Shown piece by piece: positions 9,251 through 18,208 of a DNA stretch of 64,000 bases. Within the stretch, counting starts at the first letter, position 1; the number at the start of each line of letters is the position of its first letter. The notes below the pieces were generated by a model. The model saw nothing but the letters and a program-made list of their open reading frames with translations. It did no database searches and was not told where the DNA came from. Origin of the DNA: Pseudomonas wuhanensis (GTDB lineage: Bacteria; Pseudomonadota; Gammaproteobacteria; Pseudomonadales; Pseudomonadaceae); NCBI RefSeq assembly GCF_030687395.1, contig NZ_CP117430.1, positions 4,526,001 through 4,590,000 of the forward strand, in the 5' to 3' direction. The translations under genes and the position numbers were made by a program.

Positions 9251-10402
9251 ATGACCAACCTCAACACCCAAGCCACCTTCGTCCCCGGACGTCTGGAACA
9301 GATGTCCACCCGCATCGCCTTTTTTATCGCAGGCTTCGGCATCGCGGCCTGGGCGCCGCTGGTGCCTTACGCCAAGGCACGGGCCGGGCTGGATGAAGGA
9401 ACCCTCGGGTTGTTGCTGCTGTGTCTGGGGGTGGGCTCGATTCTGGCGATGCCCATGGCCGGGATTCTGGCGACGCGTTTCGGCTGCCGTCGGGTGCTAA
9501 GCGGCGGGACTTTGTTGATCTGTGCGGCACTACCACTGTTGGCGACGGTGTCTACGATTCCGGCGTTGATTGCCGCGTTGTTCATGTTCGGCGCGGGCCT
9601 GGGCACGGTGGATTCGACGGTGAACCTGCAAGCGGTGATCGTCGAGCGGGCCAGCGGCAAGACCATGATGTCGGGTTTTCATGGGCTGTTCAGCCTCGGC
9701 GGGATCGTCGGCGCGGCGGGTGTCAGCGCCCTGCTCGGCTTCGGGATGTCGCCGCTGGGGGCGATGCTGGTGGTGATCGTGCTGCTAGTGGTGGCGTTGC
9801 TCAAGGCCGCGCCGCATCTGTTGCCCTATGGCAGCGAAAGCTCCGGCCCGGCGTTTGCAGTGCCGCATGGCATCGTGCTGTTTATCGGCGGGATGTGTTT
9901 CATCGTGTTCCTGGCCGAAGGCGCGGCGCTCGACTGGAGCGCGGTGTTCCTGGCGCAAGAGCGCGGGATCGACACGGCATATGCAGGGCTGGGTTATGCG
10001 GCGTTTGCGCTGACCATGACCGTCGGACGTTTGACCGGCGATGCGATTGTCCGGCGCCTCGGTGCTACACGAGTGATTGTGTTTGGTGGATTGACGGCCG
10101 CGACGGGCCTGGCGCTGGCGACATTTGCACCGAGCTGGGAAGCTGCACTGGTGGGGTATGCACTGCTGGGGGCTGGCTGTTCGAACATTGTGCCGGTGCT
10201 CTATACCGCCGTGGGCAAACAGACCGTCATGCCGGAGAGCATTGCCGTGCCAGCCATTACCACTCTGGGTTATGCAGGGATTCTCGCCGGGCCTGCGGTG
10301 ATCGGCTTTATCGCCCATGGCAGCAGTTTGAGTTTTGCCTTCGGGTTGATGGCTGTGTTGCTAGTGGCGGTAGCGATTGGCGGCAAGGTGTTGAAAGTTT
10401 AA
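9251..10402 (+). CDS. MFS transporter (YbjJ-like)
   Basis: A 383-residue major facilitator superfamily protein with about twelve predicted membrane helices. The loop 2-3 signature region is seen in MAGILATRFGCRRVL. A conserved GFHGLFSLGGIVGA segment opens helix 5, typical of the YbjJ/FucP-like branch. The start at 9251 is preceded by AAGGAT. It is divergent from the DapF-like gene with a 165-bp shared promoter region. The substrate is unknown. Confidence 0.75.
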   Translation: MTNLNTQATFVPGRLEQMSTRIAFFIAGFGIAAWAPLVPYAKARAGLDEGTLGLLLLCLGVGSILAMPMAGILATRFGCRRVLSGGTLLICAALPLLATVSTIPALIAALFMFGAGLGTVDSTVNLQAVIVERASGKTMMSGFHGLFSLGGIVGAAGVSALLGFGMSPLGAMLVVIVLLVVALLKAAPHLLPYGSESSGPAFAVPHGIVLFIGGMCFIVFLAEGAALDWSAVFLAQERGIDTAYAGLGYAAFALTMTVGRLTGDAIVRRLGATRVIVFGGLTAATGLALATFAPSWEAALVGYALLGAGCSNIVPVLYTAVGKQTVMPESIAVPAITTLGYAGILAGPAVIGFIAHGSSLSFAFGLMAVLLVAVAIGGKVLKV

Positions 10403-10405
10403 AAG

Positions 10406-10498
10406 CATCGCGGGCAAGCCCGCTCCCACAAGGATCTTCAGTGAACACAGATGTTGTGTACGCCAAAGATCATGTGGGAGCGGGCTTGCCCGCGATGA
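10406..10498. repeat. Inverted pair of REP sequences
   Basis: Two perfect REP cores in opposite orientation fill the gap between the convergent MFS gene and fecA. The paired arms could act as a bidirectional terminator or mRNA-stabilising hairpin. Confidence 0.85.
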
Positions 10499-10513
10499 AG
10501 CTGACTCGGTCTA

Positions 10514-12946
10514 TCAGAACCCGACACTGGCCTGCACAAAGAACGTACGCGGTGCGCCGACGTACATCCCGGCGTTGTTGTCGCTGGAGCGGGTGAAGTA
10601 CTGCTTGTCGAAAATGTTCTTCACCCCTGCCCCGACTTTCAGGTTCGACAATTGCGAGCCAAAGTCATACCCCCCACGCACGTTCCAGGTGACGTAACCC
10701 GGGATGTCGCCGTACTGGCCGTCCGCGCTGCCTTCAGTGATGTAGTTGCCGCTGAAACTGCCATCAGCGTTCACTGCGGTGCCCGGTGAGCGCTGTTTGG
10801 ACTGGGCAAAGGCATCGAGGTTGTAGGTCCAGCGGTTGATGTCGTAACGCAGGCCGGCGGTCGCCACCTGACGTGAGTAGAACGGCAGGTCACGGCCCTT
10901 GAAGCCTGGAATCTCACCTTCATAAACGGCGCGAGTGTAGGTAAAACCGGCGTTGGCGGTCAGGCCGGCGAGTCGTGGGTCCAGCGCCGCCATGTCGTAG
11001 TGCACCGAGGCTTCAAGGCCCTGGTGCGTGGTCGCGCCGAGGTTGGTCCAGCCCACATCGTTGCTGATGTATTGCAGTTCTTTATCGAAGTCGATGTAGA
11101 ACAGCGTCACTTCCCCGCCCCACACGTCATCGTTGTAGCGCGTACCGATCTCGTAGGTCTTGGCCTTTTCCGGGTTCAGGCCATTGGCGGTGTTGTCACC
11201 CGAGCCGCCCTGACCGAGCTGGAAATATTGCAGGCTGCCAAACGAGGTTTCGTAGTTGGCGAACAGTTTCCAGGCCTCGGACAGGTGATACATCACGCTC
11301 AGGGCCGGCAGCGGCTCATTGCTGTCGATGCTGCGACGTTTTTCCTGCACAGGTCTGCCGGCGGTATCGAGAACCGGTCTGTCGTGCCATTCGGTGCTGA
11401 TGCTTTCAAAACGGATGCCGGGGGTCACGGTCCAGTTGCCGACGTCGATCTTGTCATCGATGTACACAGCGTGGGCTTCGGTGCCCCCGGTGCGATCCTG
11501 GAACACATGACCATCGGAGGTTTTGGTGACCACCGGCTGATTGTTCACCAGCGCCAGACGGCTCGACTCTTCATGCATGCCTTCTTTCAGGTAGCGATAA
11601 CCGACGCTGGCTTCCTGAGTGGTCGGGCCCAGATCGAACACATGGGACACCCGTGGTTCGATGCCGAAGGTGTAGTAAGTGCGCGGATAGGAACTGAGGG
11701 TTTTCTGGTCGCGAGCGGCGATGGTGCTGCCACGGAAACTGTCGGAATAGTAGGTCAGCACTTCGGCCTGGGTGCGGTCGTCGATCTGTCGAATCCACTT
11801 GAAGGACACGTCCTTGCGGCGGCCGCTGAAGTTGTCATGGTCACGGTCGGACTGGAACGGATCGGCGTCGTACTGCTTCTGCGTCAGGCCACCGGGCATG
11901 TCGGCGCTGGCGTCGTAGTAATGGAAATTGAGGCTGAAATCGTCCTGATCGGTAGGCGCCCAATGGGTCTTGAGGATCACGTCGTCGATGTCGTTGCCGT
12001 TGTTGCTTTTGCGATAACCGTTGCCGTTCACACCGGAATACAACAGTGCCACGCCCATGCCGTTATCGGCGGTGCCACCGAGAAACGCGGTGTCGATGTG
12101 TTTCCAGCCACCGCGCTGGGTGGTTTCCAGGGTGGTGCCGATTTCACCGGTGGCTTTCTCCGGAATCGCTCGGGTGACGAAGTTGATCACACCACCCACG
12201 TTCTGCGGCCCATAACGCACGGAACCGGCGCCACGCACCACGTCGATGCTGTCGAGGTTGCCGGAGGAAATCGGTGCCATGGACAGCTGCGGTTGCCCAT
12301 AAGGGGCGAAGGCGGCCGGCACGCCGTCGATCAGCACGGTGGAGCGTGGCGACAGGCGCGAGGTCAGGCCGCGCACGCCGACGTTCAGGGAAATGTCGCT
12401 GCCACCGGTGCCGTTGGCGTCCTGCACTTGCACGCCAGGTACACGACGCAGCACGTCGCCAACGTTCATGGCGCCCTGCTCGACCATGGCTTCACGACGG
12501 ATCACCGTGCGTGCGCCGGGATGGTTTTGCACCACGCCAGCATTGGCATCACCGAGCCAGTCGCCGACCACTTTGATGTCGGTCACGCCCAGCTCCAGCG
12601 GACCGTTGACGGCGGAAGTCGGGGCTGGCATCAGGGTCACCGAGCCTTCATCGATCTGATACTCCAGACCGCTGCCTTGCAGTAATTGGCGCAAAGCCTG
12701 TTCCGGTGAAAAATTACCGTCGACTGCCGGGGCTTGTTTGCCGGCCACCAGTTCAGGGCTGAAAAAAACCTGCAGCGAGGTTTGCTGGCCCAGCTGACTC
12801 AAGGCCTGACCCAGCGGCTGCGCTTGAATATGAATGGCATCGGCAGCGAACACCTGGGGCAGCGCCGAGCTGACCGCCAGGGCAAGAGCGAGAGGCAGCC
12901 AGGATGTTTTGTTATTTTTAGCGGTGGTTTTCTTCACGTCGAACAT
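10514..12946 (-). CDS. fecA: TonB-dependent ferric dicitrate receptor FecA
   Basis: An 810-residue outer-membrane receptor with a signalling extension. A signal peptide (ending ALPQVFAA) is followed by the STN signalling domain (about residues 38-110). A plug domain follows (RTVIRREAMVEQGAMNVGDV) and then a 22-strand barrel ending in Phe. The plug carries the FecA-typical VVRGAGSVRYGPQNVGG and INFVTRAIPEK. The gene lies 88 bp downstream of fecR in the order fecI-fecR-fecA. Binding of iron citrate should signal through the STN domain to FecR and FecI, which then activates fecA. The exact substrate is inferred from similarity to FecA. Confidence 0.85.
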   Translation of the reverse strand: MFDVKKTTAKNNKTSWLPLALALAVSSALPQVFAADAIHIQAQPLGQALSQLGQQTSLQVFFSPELVAGKQAPAVDGNFSPEQALRQLLQGSGLEYQIDEGSVTLMPAPTSAVNGPLELGVTDIKVVGDWLGDANAGVVQNHPGARTVIRREAMVEQGAMNVGDVLRRVPGVQVQDANGTGGSDISLNVGVRGLTSRLSPRSTVLIDGVPAAFAPYGQPQLSMAPISSGNLDSIDVVRGAGSVRYGPQNVGGVINFVTRAIPEKATGEIGTTLETTQRGGWKHIDTAFLGGTADNGMGVALLYSGVNGNGYRKSNNGNDIDDVILKTHWAPTDQDDFSLNFHYYDASADMPGGLTQKQYDADPFQSDRDHDNFSGRRKDVSFKWIRQIDDRTQAEVLTYYSDSFRGSTIAARDQKTLSSYPRTYYTFGIEPRVSHVFDLGPTTQEASVGYRYLKEGMHEESSRLALVNNQPVVTKTSDGHVFQDRTGGTEAHAVYIDDKIDVGNWTVTPGIRFESISTEWHDRPVLDTAGRPVQEKRRSIDSNEPLPALSVMYHLSEAWKLFANYETSFGSLQYFQLGQGGSGDNTANGLNPEKAKTYEIGTRYNDDVWGGEVTLFYIDFDKELQYISNDVGWTNLGATTHQGLEASVHYDMAALDPRLAGLTANAGFTYTRAVYEGEIPGFKGRDLPFYSRQVATAGLRYDINRWTYNLDAFAQSKQRSPGTAVNADGSFSGNYITEGSADGQYGDIPGYVTWNVRGGYDFGSQLSNLKVGAGVKNIFDKQYFTRSSDNNAGMYVGAPRTFFVQASVGF

Positions 12947-13034
12947 TGTCCTGTGGATCGCAAGAGTGTGCGGCTGTTAATGCAAACCAGTTGCAGTTGG
13001 ACAAGTAGACGAAGAACTCGAAAAAAACCTGAAT

Positions 13035-14009
13035 CTATCGGGCAATTATTTCCTGACTGCCGTCATCCAGGGTTCGGATGGCTACCGGCAGAATGCTCGG
13101 CAAGGCCTTGAGCAGTGCGTCGGTGTTGTCGGATTTGAACACGCTGGTCAGGCGCAGATTGCCCACTTTGGCATTGCCAACCGTCAGCGGTTTTTGCCGA
13201 TAACGCGACACTTCTTCGGCCACTTCGCTGAGGCTGGCGTTGTTGAACACCAGTTTGCCACTGCGCCATGCGGTCAGTTCTGCCGGGTTGACCGTATAGG
13301 CGGCGGCCACTTTCCCCTGGGCATCGACGCGAGTGCCGAGGCCGGCGGTGAGGCTGATGAAATCGGCGCCGTTACCTTGAACCTTGACCGTGCCCTGTTC
13401 TACTACGACGCGGGTTTGGGCGCTGTCGCGACGCACGTCAAAACGGGTGCCGGTGACTGTCACTTTGCCGCTGCCCGCCTCGACCACGAACGGTCGGCTG
13501 CTGTCGTGCTCGACGCTGAACATCGCCTCGCCTTGCGTCAACTCGATGCCGCGACGGTCTTTTTCATAGTGCACCTGCACCCGGCTGCGGCTGTTCATAT
13601 CGATCACCGAACCGTCCGGCAACGCCACATGACGACGTTCGCCAAGGGCCGTGGAATATTCAGCCGTGTAGCTCGCTGGACGATTCAAACCACTGGACAG
13701 CCCCAGGCCGAGCGCCACCGCCAACACACTGGCGGCCACTGCATAACGCACCAGTGGATGACGTGTGCGGCGTGCCGGCGGGGTTTCGCACAAGGCGTGC
13801 AAACGCTTGGCCGGCAGCAGATCGGCCGCCGCCCACAGGCTCTGGAGCATTTGATATTCGTCGCGATGCTGGGGGTGTTCGTCCAGCCAGATCTCGAAGC
13901 GCCTCTGCTCTTCGGCGTTGACGGCAGGTTCCTGCAAACGCACAAACCACTGCGCCGCTTCGTCGCGAACCGTTGTTTGCCCGCACGCACAATCATGAGT
14001 ATCCATCAT
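13035..14009 (-). CDS. fecR: FecR-family anti-sigma/sigma regulator
   Basis: A 324-residue inner-membrane protein. The cytosolic N-terminal domain has the FecR signature (AAQWFVRLQEPAVNAEEQRR and FEIWLDEHPQHRDEY). One membrane helix follows (YAVAASVLAVALGLGLSSGL, about residues 110-130). The periplasmic FecR domain (TALGERRHVALPDGSVIDMN) and a C-terminal STN-interacting region come after it. Two adjacent ATG codons (14009 and 14006) are possible starts. It follows fecI by 40 bp. It relays the occupancy of FecA to the sigma factor. Confidence 0.88.
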   Translation of the reverse strand: MMDTHDCACGQTTVRDEAAQWFVRLQEPAVNAEEQRRFEIWLDEHPQHRDEYQMLQSLWAAADLLPAKRLHALCETPPARRTRHPLVRYAVAASVLAVALGLGLSSGLNRPASYTAEYSTALGERRHVALPDGSVIDMNSRSRVQVHYEKDRRGIELTQGEAMFSVEHDSSRPFVVEAGSGKVTVTGTRFDVRRDSAQTRVVVEQGTVKVQGNGADFISLTAGLGTRVDAQGKVAAAYTVNPAELTAWRSGKLVFNNASLSEVAEEVSRYRQKPLTVGNAKVGNLRLTSVFKSDNTDALLKALPSILPVAIRTLDDGSQEIIAR

Positions 14010-14049
14010 GGAAAGTCCTGTTTGGCTGGGGATGAAAAGGCGCGCCGCG

Positions 14050-14550
14050 TCATGGCTGTAACCCGTCCAGGCGATCACGCAGATGCCGCAGGGTGCGGAT
14101 CATATACTTTTCCACCATGTTCTTGGACAGCCCCAGGCGCTCAGCGATTTCGGCCTGGGTCAGACCTTCGATCTTCTGCCAGACGAACACCTTGCGACAG
14201 TTGACCGGCAGCTCGGTGAGCGCCCGCTCGATGGAATCCGCCAACTGGATCGCGTGCATGAAATGCTCCGGGTCGCCGGACGACGACACACTGTGATCGA
14301 TCGCCTCGGACTCCATGGCGCCCCGCCGATCCTCACGCCGATAACCGTCCACCGCAATGTTGCGCGCGGTCTGGTGCAAATATGCCCGAGGTTGTTGCAC
14401 CGCCGCCGAATCGGACTCAAGCACCCGCACGAAGGTGTCGTGGGCCAGGTCCTCGGCCTGCTGACGATTTCTCAGACGCCGGGTCCAGGTGCCGATCAAC
14501 TCTTCGTAATGCTCGAAAAAGCCGTGTCTGCGGGGCAGCTTGGGGGTCAT
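14050..14550 (-). CDS. fecI: ECF sigma factor FecI
   Basis: A 166-residue iron-starvation ECF sigma factor. Region 2 is visible in DLAHDTFVRVLES and the following PRAYLHQTARNIAVDGYRRE. Region 4 carries the helix-turn-helix LTQAEIAERLGLSKNMVEKY. The ATG at 14550 was chosen because the protein then starts at the normal position before FFEHYEELIGTW. It heads the fecI-fecR pair and a weak Fur-like sequence lies about 30 bp upstream. Confidence 0.88.
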   Translation of the reverse strand: MTPKLPRRHGFFEHYEELIGTWTRRLRNRQQAEDLAHDTFVRVLESDSAAVQQPRAYLHQTARNIAVDGYRREDRRGAMESEAIDHSVSSSGDPEHFMHAIQLADSIERALTELPVNCRKVFVWQKIEGLTQAEIAERLGLSKNMVEKYMIRTLRHLRDRLDGLQP

Positions 14551-14577
14551 TGCGGTGTGCTGTGGAGAGGAGGCGCG

Positions 14578-14596
14578 AATAGTAATGCTTCCTATT
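14578..14596 (-). promoter_or_regulatory. Weak Fur-box-like sequence upstream of fecI
   Basis: On the minus strand the site reads AATAGGAAGCATTACTATT, which agrees with the 19-bp Fur consensus at about 10 positions and is roughly palindromic. Position and gene context support Fur control, but the match is weak. Confidence 0.3.
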
Positions 14597-14673
14597 AAAC
14601 CCGGCAAATCATTCCTCGGAGCGTCGACGAGAGGACCTGCCCCCCATAAATCTGTGTACAGCACTGATCGAAA

Positions 14674-14765
14674 ATGTGGGAGCGGGCTTGCTCGCGAAAG
14701 CGGTGTATCAGCCAATATTGATGTCGACTGACCCACCCTCTTCGCGAGCAAGCCCGCTCCCACAG
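14674..14765. repeat. Inverted pair of REP sequences
   Basis: Two REP cores in opposite orientation, about 45 bp apart, lie inside the 348-bp divergent gap between fecI and emrA. The rest of this gap holds a Fur-like site near fecI and a palindromic repeat near emrA. Confidence 0.85.
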
Positions 14766-14840
14766 GGTATGTGCAAGGCTCCCCGGTGGTCGAAACGTCC
14801 GGCACCAGACGACTGGTTGCAGAAACCCATTGTCACTAAA

Positions 14841-14870
14841 TATTACCTGCGTCATATTACGCACGTAATA
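14841..14870 (+). promoter_or_regulatory. Two overlapping palindromes, probable operator of emrAB
   Basis: The sequence TATTACGCACGTAATA (14855-14870) is a perfect 16-bp palindrome around CA. It is preceded and slightly overlapped by an imperfect copy, TATTACCTGCGTCATA (14841-14856). It lies about 30 bp before the emrA start. No dedicated regulator gene adjoins the operon. Confidence 0.45.
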
Positions 14871-14898
14871 GAGCATCGTTTTTCACAGGTAGAGATCC

Positions 14899-16020
14899 AT
14901 GACCAGCATGCCCAACCTTGAACCCGATCTTGCTGTCGCGGTGAACACACCCAAGCCTCCCCTGCTTAAAAGGCTGCTCTTGCTGACGACGGCCATCGCG
15001 GCCCTGGTGTTCATCGGGCTGTACGCAGCCCATTGGTGGACCACCGGCCGTTTCATCGAAGAAACCGACGATGCCTACATCGGCGGCAACGTCACGGTGA
15101 TCGGGCCGAAGGTCGCGGGGTATATCGAAGAGGTGCTGGTCACCGACAACCAGAGGGTCAAGGCCGGCGATGTGCTGATTCGGCTGGACGCCCGTGACTA
15201 CCGCGCCAATCTGGCCAAGGCCGAAGGTGCGGTGGCTGCCGAAGAAGCGTTACTCGCCAACCTCGACGCCACCGAACAACTGCAGCATGCGGTGATCGGC
15301 CAGGCCCGCGCCGGCATCGATGCCGCCGGCGCCGAAACTGCCCGCTCGCGGGACGATAACGCCCGCTACAAACGCCTGGTGAACAGCAATGCCGTCTCGG
15401 TTGAAAGCGCACAACGGGCCGACGCCACCTTCAAGACTGCCCAGGCTCAGAGTGCCCGGGCTCAGGCCGAACTGCTGGCCGCGCAACGCCAATTGAACGT
15501 GATTGAAACCCAAAAACAGCAAGCGCGCGCCGCGTTGATCCAGGCACGAGCCGAGCGTGATCTGGCGCAGTTGAACGTCGGTTATACCGAGTTGAAAGCC
15601 CCCGTCGACGGCGTGATCGGCAATCGTCGGGCGCGGACCGGCGCGTACGCCCAGGCCGGTTCGCAACTGTTGTCGGTGGTGCCGGCCAGCGGGCTGTGGG
15701 TCGATGCCAACTTCAAGGAAGATCAGCTGTCGCGGATGACACCGGGCCAGCGTGTGATCGTGCATGCGGACGTGCTCAAGGGGCGTGTATTTCACGGGCA
15801 TCTGGACAGTCTGGCGCCGGCCAGTGGTTCGCAGTTCAGCGTGCTGCCACCGGAAAACGCCACCGGCAATTTCACCAAAATCGTCCAGCGGGTACCGGTG
15901 CGGATCCTGCTCGACCCGGCTGACGGCGTACTCGGTCATCTGCGTCCGGGCCTGTCGGTGACGGCCGAAGTGGACACCCGCGCCGAACCTGAAACCCCGA
16001 CCGTGGCCAGTGCGCCATGA
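14899..16020 (+). CDS. emrA: HlyD-family periplasmic adaptor EmrA
   Basis: A 373-residue membrane fusion protein. There is one N-terminal membrane helix (LLLLTTAIAALVFIGLYAAH). The EmrA-type motif ETDDAYIGGNVTVIGPKVAG follows, then a lipoyl-like half, a long coiled-coil hairpin (about residues 95-215) and the second half with LKAPVDGVIGNRRARTGAYA. It connects an inner-membrane MFS pump to an outer-membrane channel. Its stop overlaps the start of emrB (ATGA). It serves drug or toxin efflux; the substrate is unknown. Confidence 0.85.
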   Translation: MTSMPNLEPDLAVAVNTPKPPLLKRLLLLTTAIAALVFIGLYAAHWWTTGRFIEETDDAYIGGNVTVIGPKVAGYIEEVLVTDNQRVKAGDVLIRLDARDYRANLAKAEGAVAAEEALLANLDATEQLQHAVIGQARAGIDAAGAETARSRDDNARYKRLVNSNAVSVESAQRADATFKTAQAQSARAQAELLAAQRQLNVIETQKQQARAALIQARAERDLAQLNVGYTELKAPVDGVIGNRRARTGAYAQAGSQLLSVVPASGLWVDANFKEDQLSRMTPGQRVIVHADVLKGRVFHGHLDSLAPASGSQFSVLPPENATGNFTKIVQRVPVRILLDPADGVLGHLRPGLSVTAEVDTRAEPETPTVASAP

Positions 16021-17609
16021 ACGGCGCCCTCGCCGCCCCCGCGCAGCCGTTCAATGCCGCCAACATGGCAACGGCGACCAAGGTGTTCGCCTTCGCCACC
16101 ATGTGCATCGGCATGTTCATTGCGCTGCTGGACATTCAAATCGTCTCGGCGTCGCTGCGTGACATTGGCGGCGGGCTCTCGGCCGGCACTGACGAAACCG
16201 CGTGGGTACAGACCAGTTACCTGATTGCCGAAATCATCGTGATTCCGCTGTCGGGTTGGTTGTCCCGGGTGTTCTCGACCCGTTGGTTGTTCTGCGCCTC
16301 TGCGGTGGGCTTCACCCTGGCCAGCCTGCTCTGCGGTGCGGCCTGGAACATCCAGAGCATGATCGCCTTCCGCGCCCTGCAAGGATTTCTCGGCGGTTCG
16401 ATGATCCCGCTGGTGTTCACCACCGCGTTCTTTTTCTTCACCGGCAAGCAACGGGTGATCGCCGCTGCAACCATTGGTGCCGTGGCCTCGCTGGCACCGA
16501 CGCTGGGGCCGGTGATCGGTGGCTGGATCACCGACATTTCGTCCTGGCACTGGTTGTTCTACATCAACCTGGTGCCGGGGATTTTCGTCGCGGTGGCGGT
16601 GCCGATGCTGGTGAAAATCGACCAGCCGGAACTGTCCCTGCTCAAGGGCGCCGACTATCTGAGCATGCTGTTCATGGCGGTGTTTCTCGGCTGCCTGGAA
16701 TACACCCTTGAAGAAGGCCCTCGCTGGAACTGGTTCAGCGACAGCACGATTCTGACCACCGCCTGGATCAGTGGCCTGGCCGGATTGGCTTTCATTGCTC
16801 GAACCTTGCACGTGGCCAATCCGATCGTGGATCTGCGTGCCTTGAAGGACCGCAACTTCGCCCTCGGCTGTTTCTTTTCGTTCGTCACAGGGATTGGCCT
16901 GTTCGCGACGATTTACCTGACGCCACTGTTTCTCGGTCGTGTACGTGGCTACGGCGCGCTGGACATTGGGCTGGCGGTTTTTTCCACCGGGGTGTTCCAG
17001 ATCCTGGCGATTCCGCTGTACGCCTTTCTGGCCAACCGCATCGACCTGCGCTGGGTCATGATGAGCGGCCTTGGGTTGTTTGCCCTGTCGATGTGGGATT
17101 TCAGCCCGATCACCCATGACTGGGGGGCCAAAGAATTGATGCTGCCGCAAGCCTTGCGCGGGATCGCTCAACAACTGGCGGTGCCGCCAGCGGTGACCCT
17201 GACCCTCGGCGGGTTGGCACCCGCGCGGCTCAAACATGCTTCGGGGTTGTTCAACCTGATGCGCAACCTCGGCGGCGCGATGGGTATCGCCGCGTGCGCC
17301 ACGATCCTCAATGACCGCACCAACCTGCACTTCACCCGGTTGGCGGAGAACCTCAATAGCACCAACGAAGCGCTGAATCAGTGGCTGTCCCAGGTCGGCA
17401 ACAACTTCGCCGCCCTCGGCCAGAGCGGTGACATCGGCGTCACCGCCAGCCTGCGTCAGCTATGGCTGCTGACCTATCGTGAAGCGCAGACGCAAACCTA
17501 CGGCGACGCGTTCCTGATGATCATGGTCTGCTTCATCCTCGCCACGGCGATGGTGCCCTTGATGCGCAAGGTACAACCACCGGCCGCGCCGTCAGCAGAC
17601 GCTCATTGA
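16017..17609 (+). CDS. emrB: DHA2-family MFS efflux pump EmrB
   Basis: A 530-residue inner-membrane transporter with about fourteen hydrophobic helices (DHA2 family). Typical stretches are CIGMFIALLDIQIVSASLRD, DETAWVQTSYLIAEIIVIPL and RALQGFLGGSMIPL (motif C-like LAPTLGPVIGGWI follows). It overlaps emrA by 4 bp and forms the inner-membrane part of an EmrAB-type tripartite pump. No TolC-like gene is adjacent, so it must borrow one. Its stop abuts the stop of the convergent AhpD-like gene with no gap. Confidence 0.88.
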   Translation: MNGALAAPAQPFNAANMATATKVFAFATMCIGMFIALLDIQIVSASLRDIGGGLSAGTDETAWVQTSYLIAEIIVIPLSGWLSRVFSTRWLFCASAVGFTLASLLCGAAWNIQSMIAFRALQGFLGGSMIPLVFTTAFFFFTGKQRVIAAATIGAVASLAPTLGPVIGGWITDISSWHWLFYINLVPGIFVAVAVPMLVKIDQPELSLLKGADYLSMLFMAVFLGCLEYTLEEGPRWNWFSDSTILTTAWISGLAGLAFIARTLHVANPIVDLRALKDRNFALGCFFSFVTGIGLFATIYLTPLFLGRVRGYGALDIGLAVFSTGVFQILAIPLYAFLANRIDLRWVMMSGLGLFALSMWDFSPITHDWGAKELMLPQALRGIAQQLAVPPAVTLTLGGLAPARLKHASGLFNLMRNLGGAMGIAACATILNDRTNLHFTRLAENLNSTNEALNQWLSQVGNNFAALGQSGDIGVTASLRQLWLLTYREAQTQTYGDAFLMIMVCFILATAMVPLMRKVQPPAAPSADAH

Positions 17610-18050
17610 TCAGGCTTGAGGCATTTTACGGAAGCCTACCGCCAGGCGGTTCCAGCTGTTGATGGTGGAAATCGCCACGGTCAGGTCAACCATTTCCTTG
17701 GGACTGAACTCGGCGCTGAGCAGTGCGTAATCTTCATCCGGGGCGTGGGTCAGGCTCAGTTGGGTCAAGGATTCGGTCCAGGCCAGTGCGGCGCGCTCAC
17801 GATCGGTGAAGAACGGAGCCTCGCGCCAGGCCGTCACGGCGAACAGCCGACGTGGAGTTTCCCCGTCCTTGATGGCATCGGCAGTGTGCATGTCGATGCA
17901 GAAGGCACAGCCGTTGATCTGCGACGCGCGCAGCTTGACCAGTTCGATCAATGACTTTTCCAGCGGCAGTTTCGAGACGGCTGCTTCCAGGGCCATCATG
18001 GCTTTGAGGCCGTCCGGGGAAGCGGTATAGAAATCGATACGAGTTTGCAT
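17610..18050 (-). CDS. AhpD/carboxymuconolactone decarboxylase-family protein
   Basis: A 146-residue alkylhydroperoxidase-like protein. The redox motif is GCAFCIDMHTADA (CxxC followed by His), as in AhpD-type peroxidases. The C-terminal VAISTINSWNRLAVGF is characteristic of the subgroup. The start at 18050 gives the usual N-terminus (MQTRIDFYTASPDGLKAMM). It probably reduces peroxides with thiol partners; the physiological role is not established. Confidence 0.82.
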   Translation of the reverse strand: MQTRIDFYTASPDGLKAMMALEAAVSKLPLEKSLIELVKLRASQINGCAFCIDMHTADAIKDGETPRRLFAVTAWREAPFFTDRERAALAWTESLTQLSLTHAPDEDYALLSAEFSPKEMVDLTVAISTINSWNRLAVGFRKMPQA

Positions 18051-18208
18051 GGTGGTAGCTCCAATCACAGGTGGGATTGAAGCTACGTTAATGCCGAGCT
18101 GACGTTGAACAAATAGCCAATTATGGGGAAGTTGAGGATGCCAATAGATCAGAAGATTTTCAGTGACTGTGCCTGCTCGCGAAGGCGCCGGAACAGGCAA
18201 CCAACACA

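Noticed and set aside
11000..12685. Long open frame opposite fecA, and a similar one at 31809-34376 opposite the usher gene
   Set aside because: These are antisense shadows produced by high-GC codon use; the proteins have no recognisable domains, and the opposite strand encodes well-supported genes.
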